From NCBI GenBank assembly GCA_023525975.1, contig CM042043.1, forward strand, positions 35,722,001-35,786,000: 64,000 nucleotides of DNA. The letters are read 5' to 3'. The translations under genes were made by a program, and so were the position numbers. Within the stretch, counting starts at the first letter, position 1; every line of letters begins with the position of its first letter. This document shows, piece after piece, positions 22,930-34,740 of this stretch. Origin of the DNA: Smallanthus sonchifolius (taxonomy: Eukaryota > Streptophyta > Magnoliopsida > Asterales > Asteraceae). Under the pieces are notes generated by a model, which ran no database searches, was not told the origin of the DNA, and worked only from the letters and a program-made list of their open reading frames with translations.

Positions 22930-23045
22930 TCGGATATCCGAAAATTCGGATATCCGAATTTCGGATATCAAAAAATTTCGGATACTGGATTTCATTATCC
23001 GAATCCGAAATTTCGGATACGGATATTTAAACGGATGTCCGAAAT
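22930..23045. repeat. hAT subterminal repeats, left
   Basis: Repeated TCGGATATCCGAA and TTTCGGATA motifs on both strands. The same family occurs at 47960-48112 next to the right end. Confidence 0.85.
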
Positions 23046-23548
23046 TTCACCTACTTGTTAAAAGTTCCAAATTAGCAAAAAAAAAACCACACAATCCCAA
23101 CCAAAATAAAATTGCCAAATATCCAAATTTCAGTTATACGAAATCCAAATTTCAAAACACGTAAAATGCAACCAAATAGAAAATAAAACTAATGCAAGAA
23201 GATTTCTCTTTAGTCTTTACCGAGCTGAAACGTATCACGAACAAGTTTGCTCCATAAACCGGTGAACATCTATAAGTATAACACCATAACAAAAAAATAA
23301 TAATAATTAGTTATTGAAACATGTAGCCAAAGAAGACTTACCATATTCACACATAGAGAGAAACATGTTCAAATAGACAGAAACATGTTCATATTTTCAA
23401 TTTTAGAGGTGCATATTAATTCTCTATTGACAGACATATTTTCTATTGAAACATGTAGCCAAACATGTAGACAGAAACACAAAAAAAATGGTTTGTTCCA
23501 TTCTGCTCCATTTCATATTCATATTCAAATATTCAAATAAGGCTTACC

Positions 23549-23890
23549 TTAAAGATTGTCCCATGTTTCATCAACCGTTTCATCAATGATAATTGTTGGT
23601 TGTTCCACGATTATGTCCTTCAAACCTATGATATAATAGAAAAAACTGACAACAAAACACACGTAACAAAATACTACAATTAAAATGAAATATGATTATT
23701 TATTACTAACCTTCGGCTTCCATTTTCTCGCTCTCAAGTAAAGCATCTTCAATTATAATTATATTAGTAGAAGAACGCAACCAATCTTGTCCACAAACCA
23801 AGGCTTCCACCATTCTTGGGGTTAAGGAAGTTCGGAAACAATCAAGCACCCGTCCCCCGGTGCTAAAAAGCCGACTCGGATGCACTAATG
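23549..23890 (-). pseudogene. hAT transposase C-terminus (hAT dimerisation domain)
   Basis: Two exons on the minus strand. The upstream one (23890-23711) encodes SASESAF, STGGRVLDCFRTSLTPRM and VEALVCGQDWL, the conserved C-terminal hAT dimerisation signature. The last exon (23625-23549) encodes an acidic tail ending ETWDNL and TAA. The GT-AG intron between them keeps phase. One extra T in a five-T run between SESAF and STGG shifts the frame. Reading across the retrotransposon, 40416 onward supplies the preceding residues (VIFMLN). The DDE core and the BED finger are absent. Such proteins normally bind the subterminal repeats and cut the ends; this copy cannot. Confidence 0.85.
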
Positions 23891-23895
23891 TTGAG

Positions 23896-26566
23896 TGTCA
23901 CACCCCAACCGACGGCGGATTATACGTCGGGGCGGACGCGGTTGTTCAATATCACAAGGTTGACTATTAAAGTTTCAATATTTCATTAATGAATAATTTA
24001 AGATTCAATACAAGAAAGAATAATACGAATACAACATTTAATTTAAGTAGTCTAGGTCTAAAGCATCCTATGTGATCACGAATAAGTCTCATGATGTAAA
24101 CCAGAAACATGTGAAAGAATCTGTCAACTACAAAATAGTTGATGAGATACAAAGGTTTTGACACAGTTTAACAAGTATTTGAAAAGAATTACAATTCATT
24201 ATGATATATGCATTATTTAATGTAAATATGAGAAAACAAGCATGTTAGACATTGTGCACATTCAACCCTCCAACCAAGTTTAGGCATAACCCGTAGGTTA
24301 CCCTTATAAGTCTCAAGTTTAAAGTTTAATGTAGTAACAAACACCAAGGGCTCCCCCCAGAAGGGGTCAATCAATCAAGGTGGCTTGGTCAAATACAATA
24401 ATAGATCTATCATTGTTACTATCGGCTTGATCAAAGCTAATGAATGTGCTAGTTTTAAGTTTAATCTAAGCATACAAGTCTCAAGTTTAACCTAAGAATA
24501 AACACGTAGTCATAGTTGTACAAGAATTGTATAAGTTTAAGAATTGTGAACATGTTTCACCCCAAAAGCATAAAAGGAAAAAAGGGGCTAAGTATACTCA
24601 CTTGGATGATGAATAGTATCCGACACGGATAAGTATTTGCAAGACTTGGAGGGAGAATATCCTCACGATAAGCCTAAGTATGCAAGTTTAAAGATTTAAG
24701 TATGATCCTATAAGTCTATGGTAAGGATCTAGGATTTCAAGATCGACTAGAGTTCCAAATGGGAGACGGGAATAATTGTGTTTATAAAGTTTAAGTCGAG
24801 TTTTAATAAGGTTTTAAATGAGTCATACTAGACTTGGATTTCAAAGTTTAAATAAGTTTATAGTTTAAAATAATTATTGTTTAAAATAATTATTTAAAAT
24901 AAGGATTAAAAATAAATAATAATTATTTCAAAAGTAAAATAATTATTAAATACAAAGTATTTAAAGATTAAATAGTGATTAAGGATAAATAATAATTATT
25001 TAAGAATAAATAATTAAGGATAAATACTTATCTTATAAGAATAAATATTCCGTTTAATCATTTAAAGTATTTAGATGTTAAATATTTATTTTATAATTTA
25101 ACTTGTAAATAAATAATGTTTAAAATGTGCTAAATAATATGAAATTGTAAGCATAAATAATTATGTTTAAATAGAATTTCTTATAAGGTTCATATTTTGA
25201 TTATAAGTTTATAAATATATTTTTAAAGTTTGAAAGAAACCATAAGTTTAATAGGTTTTAAATAGAGTTCTATTGATTTATAGGTTTATAAGTGTTTAAA
25301 GTTTTCATTTAGCTATTATAAAGTTTATAACTTTATAATTATTTAGGAAATAAGTATAATTATTTCTCTCCTTTTATATAAACAAATAGATTTGTGTTTA
25401 CATAAATTTTATAAAGTGTATAAATTTATAAGTTTATAAATTCTATAACTTTCTAAGCTTACAAAAATTATATAAGTTTAAAAGTTTACAAGTTTACACT
25501 AAAGATTAGAATAAAAGAACCTTTTTAAGATACAAATAATAATGAATAGTTTTTTTTGTGAGATTATAAATTTTATAAAAGTTTTTAAAGTATTTTTATG
25601 AATTTAAAACCATAATTAAAGATTTAATTAATTTTAGGTTTACTAAGTTTTAATTACTTAAAAATGTTCCAGAATGTAAAAGTGTAGATAAAAATCGATT
25701 TTTAAGTTTATAAATGTTTAACAGATTTTAAAAAATATTTGGGAAAATTAATTCTGACCAAAAAAAAATGAAATACATAAGAAAGGGGGCTGCCCGGATC
25801 GAACTCGGGTCTGCCCTGGGTCACCAACACACGCACACACTAACCGCCCGACTACGGGTCTCGTTAGTTTATTACACGAAAAATCAAATAGATAAGCAAC
25901 ATCTCGATTTATCCCCAATTTCTCATACGAACCCTAGGTTTTGAATCTCGAAATACGAATCGATTTGCCCTCTGTTAATGGAATTAAACAGAGGGCTTTC
26001 GATCTATGCAGTGTAACGAGCAAAATGACCACAAGGATTACCTGGAATGGTATCGAATCGAGCGAGAACGAGTCGAGCTTCCTTCGTGACTAACCACGGA
26101 TCTAAATGGTGATTGCATGTATGATTTGAAGAAATTGGGTGTTTAGTGAGTTGAGGTGTGATTTAGTTGAGCTGTGGCAACGGGTATTTATACTCAAATT
26201 CGACATTTAATGGTTGATTAGGTGGGAAGGTTTCGGGATTTAATGTTGGACTTAAATTCGAACCCACGCCGTATTAACGTTGGAATCGAGTGTCGACACA
26301 CACCGGGCTTCGGTTGCACGCCTGAACCGAAACTCAAGAAGCAAATAATTCGACCGATTACGCTTTTTTGAATAATTTGGACTCAAAACCGGGTGTCGCG
26401 GGACTCGAACCCACGACTGTTTTCTGAATCTGGAAGTTTAGGTTTATTGCAAAACAGACCCCTGAAGTTTCAAGCCTTTCTTATTTTATGTCAAAACTTG
26501 GCTTTTAGTTTGAAATAGGTTTCAACGATTACAGTTTCAGTCCCTGAAGTTTATAAAATGATCTAA

Positions 26567-26599
<33 letters not shown>

Positions 26600-26886
26600 A
26601 AATGAAATATGTTTTATAAGTTTTATTATTTTATAATTCTATAAAATAATTTATGACATTTGAATATAAATAAAATTTATAAATCATATTGTTTACATAA
26701 CCGAACTTATAAACTCTATAAAGTGTTGCCCTTTTTATAAGATATATATCTCAAGTATAATATATATCGAAACAATTAATATTTATTATAAAAAAAATAG
26801 CTTCCGAATAAGTTTTCAAGATTTAAATTAATAATGGGTGCAAGGGTTTAGGGAAAAAGTATGTCGGAAAAATCCTGGATATTACA
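23896..26886 (-). repeat. LTR1 (3' LTR of the tandem)
   Basis: Minus strand TGTAATATCCAGG to GGGGTGTGACA, 2,991 bp. It is the most divergent of the three over the first ~2.7 kb in plus coordinates. It includes an AT-rich TTTATAAGTTTA region, two tRNA-like B-box motifs (about 25801 and 26405) and an AT microsatellite near 26567. Confidence 0.92.
25791..25863 (-). repeat. tRNA-like sequence in the LTR (also 32548-32623 and 39313-39388)
   Basis: The minus strand has GGGCGGTTAGTG (A-box-like) and, about 40 bp on, GAGTTCGATCCGGG (B box), ending GCAGCCCCC. The spacing resembles a tRNA, but no cloverleaf with a proper anticodon arm is evident. It is present in all three LTRs, so it is part of the LTR. 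Confidence 0.5.
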
Positions 26887-26902
26887 GTCTCCCCTAGTTT
26901 AG
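26887..26902 (-). other. Polypurine tract, copy 1
   Basis: The minus strand reads CTAAACTAGGGGAGAC directly before TGTAATATCC, the place for plus-strand priming. The same sequence occurs at 33653-33668. Confidence 0.7.
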
Positions 26903-27566
26903 GAAATTTCGTCCCGAAATTAAAGTAGAAGGATCTAGATCGGGATTTAAGTCTATGATACGTACGAGGGTAATGAGAAAGATACTTTACGTTCCCAAGT
27001 AAACCCTGGGTTACGTTTAGAGTTCTGAAGGGAAAGTATCTATAGGAATAAGATTTCGCTTGAGTTTCTAAGTTTTCAAAGTCTGAGGTTGCCAAAAGTT
27101 TCCCTACGAAACATATAGTTTCATTGAAATATAGGAAGATTCGTTTTCAGGAATGCATTCGAGAGAATATCTGCTGAATTTCCATTCAGGATTTCAAGTG
27201 AGATGCATCACTTAGGATGGATTTGATGATAGTGTATTGATTTGAGTTTGTAGACTAATACGTTTAAGGATTGCTACGGTACCTAAGTTCCGTGGCTACC
27301 CTTTACGACAAGTCTTAGATCATAGCACATGACAGAGTTTACTATGTCTTTCCATATGCTTATTTTCATACTTACGTGTGCACCCGCAAGCATTTAAATT
27401 GTCGCATAGTCCGCATAGGTCCTTCCGTTTGTGCGTGGATCAAGAAAGAGTACCAGAATTTGCTTAACTCATGACTAGAGTTTCCACATAAGAGTGATCA
27501 TTGATTAACGAGTCCCTTAGAGCGAAACGTCATTCAATGATTAAAGAGAAAAGAATGTGACAAGAT

Positions 27567-27980
27567 TTAAAGTTTCAAAGTTTCCTCGTGATTGAATAAG
27601 AATACTTCAATCATTGAGTAGTTTAAAGTCTTCACACTTTCCTCGGGTTTGATCAAGAATACATCAAACCTTGAGTAGTTTAAAAGTCTTATACGTTCAT
27701 CATGTTTGAATAAGCATATGTCAAACATGGAATAGTTTAAAGTCTTATACGTCCATTGTGTTTGAACAAGCATACGTCAAACATGGAGTAGCTTAAAGTC
27801 TCATACGTTCATCACGTTTGAACAAGCATACGTCAAACATGGGGTAGTTTAAAGTCTCATACGTTCATCATGTTTGAGCAAGAATACGCCACACATGGAG
27901 TAGCTTAAAGTCTCATACGTTCATCATGTTTGAACAAGCATACGTCAAACATGGGGTAGTTTAAAGTCTCATAGTTTAGC
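27567..27980. repeat. 57-60 bp tandem array, internal 1
   Basis: About seven units of the form TTTGAACAAGCATACGTCAAACATGG followed by AGTAGTTTAAAGTCTCATACG. Each has an inner dyad (GTTTGA...TCAAAC), so every unit can form a small hairpin. Confidence 0.88.
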
Positions 27981-30653
27981 TTCAGTGTATAGAAGTATAC
28001 GATTACGTTTTGAGTATAAAGTGGTTATCTAAATACTCTAGTGTTTAAGAGAGGTGTGGGACAGCGTTTGGAACAGGATTAACCGTTATACGCTTTTTCA
28101 CAAAAGATTCGAGTTGTCCAGAAGATTAGTGGATTCCGATGTTTGGTTTAGATAGGAGTCAGGGGATGTACTCTGCTAAAGAGAGTAATGTCCTCCTTCC
28201 TGCTAGCGTCTAGTATCAAGAGTGAAGTTTTCTCGTATATATGTACGTTTATCAAGTCTCATAGGGTTTGGTTAAGATGGACACACAAAGTTTTCAAGAC
28301 TAGGAATCCAAGTATAAGTTTGAAAATAGGATAAGTCAGTTGAGTTTCAAGTTTCAGTATTAAGCTCTTTATTGATCATGTTTAGTTTTAAGAACACGGG
28401 ATTGGGTATTTGTACAAGTTTTACATGACTCAAAAGTCTCTGACCTCATAGTTGTGTATACGGAGTTTAATGTTTTAGCAACGTGTATTTAAGCTTTTAG
28501 TCCCCGTTGTGATCTATAGTAAGTCTTTTACGTGACAAGAGTTGAATGAGGAATGTCTCCAAGCATAGAGTAACGGGAAAAGTTTCGATAAGGTTTATGA
28601 TAGTGTGTTTACGAATGATTTATCTTGTTTCACAACAGCAGGTATAGTTTTTCTTTTATATAAAGTGTAATTAAGATGTTTTTTAAAAAAAATGACGAGT
28701 TGGACATTGATAAGTAGTACAAGTAAGACTTATGAAAAGGTATGTATGATTGTCAAACGAAAAGTTGGTCAAGTTTTAGAAGTGTGAAGTCTTTATGAGA
28801 GGTAAGGATCATAGTTGATTACGGCAGTGGTTCATAATTTGGGTTGTTTTTGAAAAGTGCTTACGAATTAGAAGATTTGTTCAAGATTTATTCCTCAGGT
28901 ACACGTGTCACTTATGATTTTTATAGTTTAATGCAACGTTGTTAATTATTTCAAGTACTAACGTGAGCTACTTTTGACGAAGGTGTGTGGGTAAGAGTGT
29001 TAAGTTTGTAGTGTTAGAAGGAAAGTCAAGCTAGTAAGTGATAACAAGATAAATTTCAAAATAACTTTCGTTAAATGTTTCAAAATTAGGACTTCTAGCC
29101 CTTACATAATACAATTTAAACGGAAAAATTAAGGTGTGTAAGTAAGTTGATTTAATATGTTCAAAAGGTTTTTTTTTTTTACTCATAATACCGAGTCATC
29201 ACAGTAATATATAAAAAAAATGGGTTTTGGCTTGAAGTTGGTGGGCTAACGAAGAGAATTCCCGGAAGAAGGGGTGGGTCGCAAGGACTCACTTATGTAA
29301 CCTATTTCCCTAGCCAGAACATCCTCATGGGCCTACAACTTCTCTCAGTTGTTGTCACCGATGTTTGGGTTTATGGTATTATGTCGAGGTTCATTATGGG
29401 TTTAGAGTCTTAAACGTGGAGCTTGTTTATTCTATAGTAGGCTTCTTCTCTTGCGGGAAAATGATCAGGTTACAAATCCCTTTGTTAATGTACTTTAGGT
29501 TTAAAAGACGTTAAGTTTTGTTTACAAGAAACGGTGATGTGTAAGTTTTAAGGACGTATGAAGGTTTTGAGATTAAAAGTGTAACAAAGTTTTTGAGTTA
29601 GTCATAAAATGAAGTTTGCTTGAGTGACGAAAATGAAATGAGACACAAGGGTTTCCCCTTATGTGCCAAGTTTATAAAATAATGAAGCTTGTAAAAAGGA
29701 CTTGTAGGATAATACATGGTTTTAAATGTGCTGGTATTACAAGGATCATGAAGTTTAAGGATGTATGAACACTTTGAGATGTATAAAAGTGTAGCAAAAG
29801 TTTGAGTGAGTTATCTAGAGTAGTTTGGTTGAGTGATGAAAATAAGATGAAAACACAAGGGTTTCCCCTTAAGTGTTATGTTCATAAAATAATGAAGTTT
29901 ATAGGAGAAATTGTAGAGTAATACATAGTTTTAAGGGTTATATTACAACGATCACGAAGTTTACTGGGTAGTATCTATAAATATAAGTTTATGTATGTAG
30001 TTTTTAAGTATAATCTCGTAAGAATTTGTCCTTGAAGGTAACTCCTTCAGGTCATGACGAGTAAGCATGCTGTCATGTGACAAGACGGGACTTAAGAATC
30101 ATAGAATAAAGATTATAGAGGAAAGTTTTTGAATCATGAATTTATGAAGCGTAAAGTATTTGAGATGGCACTCATTTAGTGCATATCACTAAGTGAGTAC
30201 TTCGACATATCAAGAGAAATTTGAGTTCACTAATGTTTATAGAAGTCGTGCATTCCTATAAGTGGATACTCATCCCAAGAATTCCCAGGAAAGCATACGG
30301 GTCCAACAGTTGATTTGGATTTATACGAAATGCTTTCCTTGACAGAATTTCCCAGAATACAGGTATCCACCATTCCGGTCCGCACAAGTTCTCACACATT
30401 ATCTAGAACTTAAATATTCTTGACGAGAGTTTAGTGGTGGATTAGGCTTGAAGCCTAAGAATGTGTCCTCGATGCAGTAGCCTCTTGTAGTCCGTAGGTA
30501 AGTAGAAACGTAGAATCTCCAAGCTTTCACGTATAAGATTTAAAAATAGAATGATGAGAGAATTCCTAGTAAAGGACATGAGATAACTCATGTTTGGGTC
30601 TCCTGAGTTATAGTCTAGGTCATGTGTCTAATAACCTAATTCCCTATAACCAA

Positions 30654-30666
30654 GGCTCTGATACCA
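30654..30666 (-). other. Primer binding site, internal 1
   Basis: Reverse complement TGGTATCAGAGCC, 3 bp from LTR2. Confidence 0.9.
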
Positions 30667-30669
30667 ATC

Positions 30670-33325
30670 TGTCACACCCCAACCGACGGCGGATTATACG
30701 TGGGGGCGGACGTGGTTGTTCAATAGCACAAGGTTGACTATTAAAATTTCAATATTTCATTAATGAATAATTTAAGATTCAATACAAGGAAGAATAATAC
30801 GAATACAACATTTAATTTAAGTAGTCTAGGTCCAAAGCATCATATGTGATCACGAATAAGTCTCATGATGTAAACCTGAAACATGTGAAAGAATCTGTCA
30901 ACTACAAAATAGTTGGTGAGATACAAAGGTTTTAACACAGTTTAACAAGTATTTGAAAAGAATTACAATTCACTATGATATATGCATTCTTTAATGTAAG
31001 TATGAGAAAACAAGCATGTTAGACATTGTGCAAATTCAACCCTCCAACCAAGTTTAGGCATAACCCGCAGGTTACCCTTATAAGTCTCAAGTTTAAAGTT
31101 TAATGTAGTAACAAACACCAAGGGCTCCCCACCGAAGGGGTCAATCAATCAAGGTGGATTGGTCAAATACAATAGATCTATCATTGTTACTATCGGCTTG
31201 ATCAAAACTAATGAATGTGCTAGTTTTAAGTTTAATCTAAGCATACAAGTCTCAAGTTTAACATAAGAATAAACACGTAGTCATAGTTGTACAAGAATTG
31301 TATAAGTTTAAGAATTGTGAACATGTTTCACCCCAAAAGCATAAAAGGAAAAAGGGGCTAAGTATACTCACTTGGATGATGAATAGTATCCGACACGGAT
31401 AAGTATTTGCAAGACTTGGAGGGAGAATATCCTCACGATAAACCTAAGTATGCAAGTTTAAAGATTTAAGTATTATCCTATAAGTCTATGGTAAGGATCT
31501 AGGATTTCAAGATCGACTAGGGTTCCAAATGGGAGACGGGAATGATTGTGTTTATAAAGTTTAAGTCGAGTTTTAATAAGGTTTTAAATGAGTCATACTA
31601 GACTTGGATTTCAAAGTTTAAATAAGTTAATAGTTTAAAATAATTATTGTTTAAAATAATTATTTAAAATAAGGATTAAAAATAAATAATAATTATTTCA
31701 AAAGTAAAATAATTATTAAATGCAAAGTATTTAAAGATTAAATAGTGATTAAGGATAAATAATAATTATTTAAGAATAAATAATTAAGGATAAATACTTA
31801 TTTTATAAGAATAAATATTCCGTTTAATCATTTAAAGTATTTAGATGTTAAATATTTATTTTACAATTTAACTTGTAAATAAATAATGTTTAAAATGTGC
31901 TAAATAATATGAAATTGTAAGCATAAATAATTATGTTTAAATAGAATTTCTTATAAGGTTCATATTTTGATTATAAGTTTATAAATATATTTTTAAAGTT
32001 TGAAAGAAACCATAAGTTTAATAGGTTTTAAATAGAGTTCTATTGATTTATAAGTTTATAAGTGTTTAAAGTTTTCATTTAGCTATTATAAAGTTTATAA
32101 CTTTATAATTATTTAGGAAATAAGTATAATTATTTCTCTCCTTTTATATAAACAAATAGATTTGTGTTTACATAAATTTTATAAAGTGTATAAATTTATA
32201 AGTTTATAAATTCTATAACTTTCTAAGCTTACAAAAATTATATAAGTTTAAAAGTTTACACTAAAGATTAGAATAAAAGAACCTTTTTAAGATACAAATA
32301 ATAATGAATAGTTTTTTTTGTGAGATTATAAATTTTATAAAAGTTTTTAAAGTATTTTTATGAATTTAAAACCATAATTAAAGATTTAATTAATTATAGG
32401 TTTACTAAGTTTTAATTACTTAAAAATGTTCCAGAATGTAAAAGTGTAGATAAAAATCGATTTTTAAGTTTATTAATGTTTAACAGATTTTATAAAAATA
32501 TTTGGGAAAATTAATTCTGACCAAAAAAAATGAAATACATAAGAAAGGGGGCTGCCCGGATCGAACTCGGGTCTGCCGCGGGTCACCAACACACGCACAC
32601 ACTAACCGCCCGACTACGGGTCTCGTTAGTTTATTACACGAAAAATCAAATAGATAAGCAACATCTCGATTTATCCCCAATTTCTCATACGAATCCTAGG
32701 TTTTGAATCTCGAAATACGAATCGATTTGCCCTCTGTTAATGGAATTAAACAGAGGGCTTTCGATCTATGCAGTGTAACGAGCAAAATGACCACAAGGAT
32801 TACCTGGAATGGTATCGAATCGAGCGAGAACGAGTCGAGCTTCCTTCGTGACTGACCACGGATCTAAATGGTGATTGCATGTATGATTTGAAGAAATTGG
32901 GTGTTTAGTGAGTTGAGGTGTGATTTAGTTGAGCTGTGGCAACGGGTATTTATACCCAAATTCGACATTTAATGGTTGATTAGGTGGGAAGGTTTCGGGA
33001 TTTAATGTTGGACTTAAATTCGAACCCACGCCGTATTAACGTTGGAATCGAGTGTCGACACACACCGGGCTTCGGTTGCACGCCTGAACCGAAACTCAAG
33101 AAGCAATTAATTCGACCGATTACGCTTTTTTGAATAATTTGGACTCAAAACCGGGTGTCGCGGGACTCGAACCCACGACTGTTTTCTGAATCTGGAAGTT
33201 TAGGTTTATTGCAAAACAGACCCCTGAAGTTTCAAGCCTTTCTTATTTTATGTCAAAACTTGGCTTTTAGTTTGAAATAGGTTTCAACGATGACAGTTTC
33301 AGTCCCTTAAGTTTATAAAACGATC

Positions 33326-33365
<40 letters not shown>

Positions 33366-33652
33366 AAATGAAATATGTTTTATAAGTTTTATTATTTTAT
33401 AATTCTATAAAATAATTTATGACATTTGAATATAAATAAAATTTATAAATCATATTGTTTACATAACCGAACTTATAAACTCTATAAAGTGTTGCCCTTT
33501 TTATAAGATATATATCTCAAGTATAATATATATCGAAACAATTAATATTTATTATAAAAAAAATAGCTTCCGAATAAGTTTTCAAGATTTAAATTAATAA
33601 TGGGTGCAAGGGTTTAGGGAAAAAGTATGTCGGAAAAATCCTGGATATTACA
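30670..33652 (-). repeat. LTR2 (middle, chimeric)
   Basis: 2,983 bp with the same ends. Left of about 32700 it shares some 35 variants with LTR3 against LTR1. Right of about 32850 it shares some 15 variants with LTR1 against LTR3. Confidence 0.92.
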
Positions 33653-33668
33653 GTCTCCCCTAGTTTAG
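33653..33668 (-). other. Polypurine tract, copy 2
   Basis: Identical to 26887-26902 and adjacent to LTR2. Confidence 0.7.
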
Positions 33669-34332
33669 GAAATTTCGTCCCGAAATTAAAGTAGAAGGAT
33701 CTAGATCGGGATTTAAGTCTATGATACGTACGAGGGTAATGAGAAAGATACTTTACGTTCCCAAGTAAACCCTGGGTTACGTTTAGAGTTCTGAAGGGAA
33801 AGTATCTATAGGAATAAGATTTCGCTTGAGTTTCTAAGTTTTCAAAGTCTGAGGTTGCCAAAAGTTTCCCTACGAAACATATAGTTTCATTGAAATATAG
33901 GAAGATTCGTTTTCAGGAATGCATTCGAGAGAATATCTGCTGAATTTCCATTCAGGATTTCAAGTGAGATGCATCACTTAGGATGGATTTGATGATAGTG
34001 TATTGATTTGAGTTTGTAGACTAATACGTTTAAGGATTGCTACGGTACCTAAGTTCCGTGGCTACCCTTTACGACAAGTCTTAGATCATAGCACATGACA
34101 GAGTTTACTATGTCTTTCCATACGCTTATTTTCATACTTACGTGTGCACCCGCAAGCATTTAAATTGTCGCATAGTCCGCATAGGTCCTTCCGTTTGTGC
34201 GTGGATCAAGAAAGAGTACCAGAATTTGCTTAACTCATGACTAGAGTTTCCACATAAGAGTGATCATTGATTAACGAGTCCCTTAGAGCGAAACGTCATT
34301 CAATGATTAAAGAGAAAAGAATGTGACAAGAT

Positions 34333-34740
34333 TTAAAGTTTCAAAGTTTCCTCGTGATTGAATAAGAATACTTCAATCATTGAGTAGTTTAAAGTCTTCA
34401 CACTTTCCTCGGGTTTGATCAAGAATACATCAAACCTTGAGTAGTTTAAAAGTCTTATACGTTCATCATGTTTGAATAAGCATATGTCAAACATGGAATA
34501 GTTTAAAGTCTTATACGTCCATTGTGTTTGAACAAGCATACGTCAAACATGGAGTAGCTTAAAGTCTCATACGTTCATCACGTTTAAACAAGCATACGTC
34601 AAACATGGGGTAGTTTAAAGTCTCATACGTTCATCATGTTTGAGCAAGAATACGCCACACATGGAGTAGCTTAAAGTCTCATACGTTCATCATGTTTGAA
34701 CAAGCATACGTCAAACATGGGGTAGTTTAAAGTCTCATAG
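34333..34740. repeat. 57-60 bp tandem array, internal 2
   Basis: Same array with the same unit order as 27567-27980, with one visible change (CACGTTTAAAC for CACGTTTGAAC). Confidence 0.88.

Larger units (their letters stand above)
26887..30669 (-). other. Internal domain, copy 1 (non-coding)
   Basis: About 3.78 kb with no frame longer than 70 residues and no recognisable domain. It contains a 57-60 bp tandem array (27567-27980) and an imperfect duplication of about 220 bp (29520-29955, both with ACACAAGGGTTTCCCCTTA). The end next to LTR2 has a primer site and the end next to LTR1 has the purine run CTAAACTAGGGGAGAC. Confidence 0.85.

Noticed and set aside
25791..25863. A real tRNA gene
   Set aside because: A- and B-box-like motifs are present but I could not build a cloverleaf with a plausible anticodon arm, and it recurs in each LTR.
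26823..27095. A 90-residue frame repeated exactly at 33589-33861
   Set aside because: Repetition comes from the tandem retrotransposon; the frame crosses the LTR/internal boundary and has no domain.
27567..27980. CRISPR-like regular repeat array
   Set aside because: Plant nuclear context; units are contiguous tandem repeats without unique spacers.
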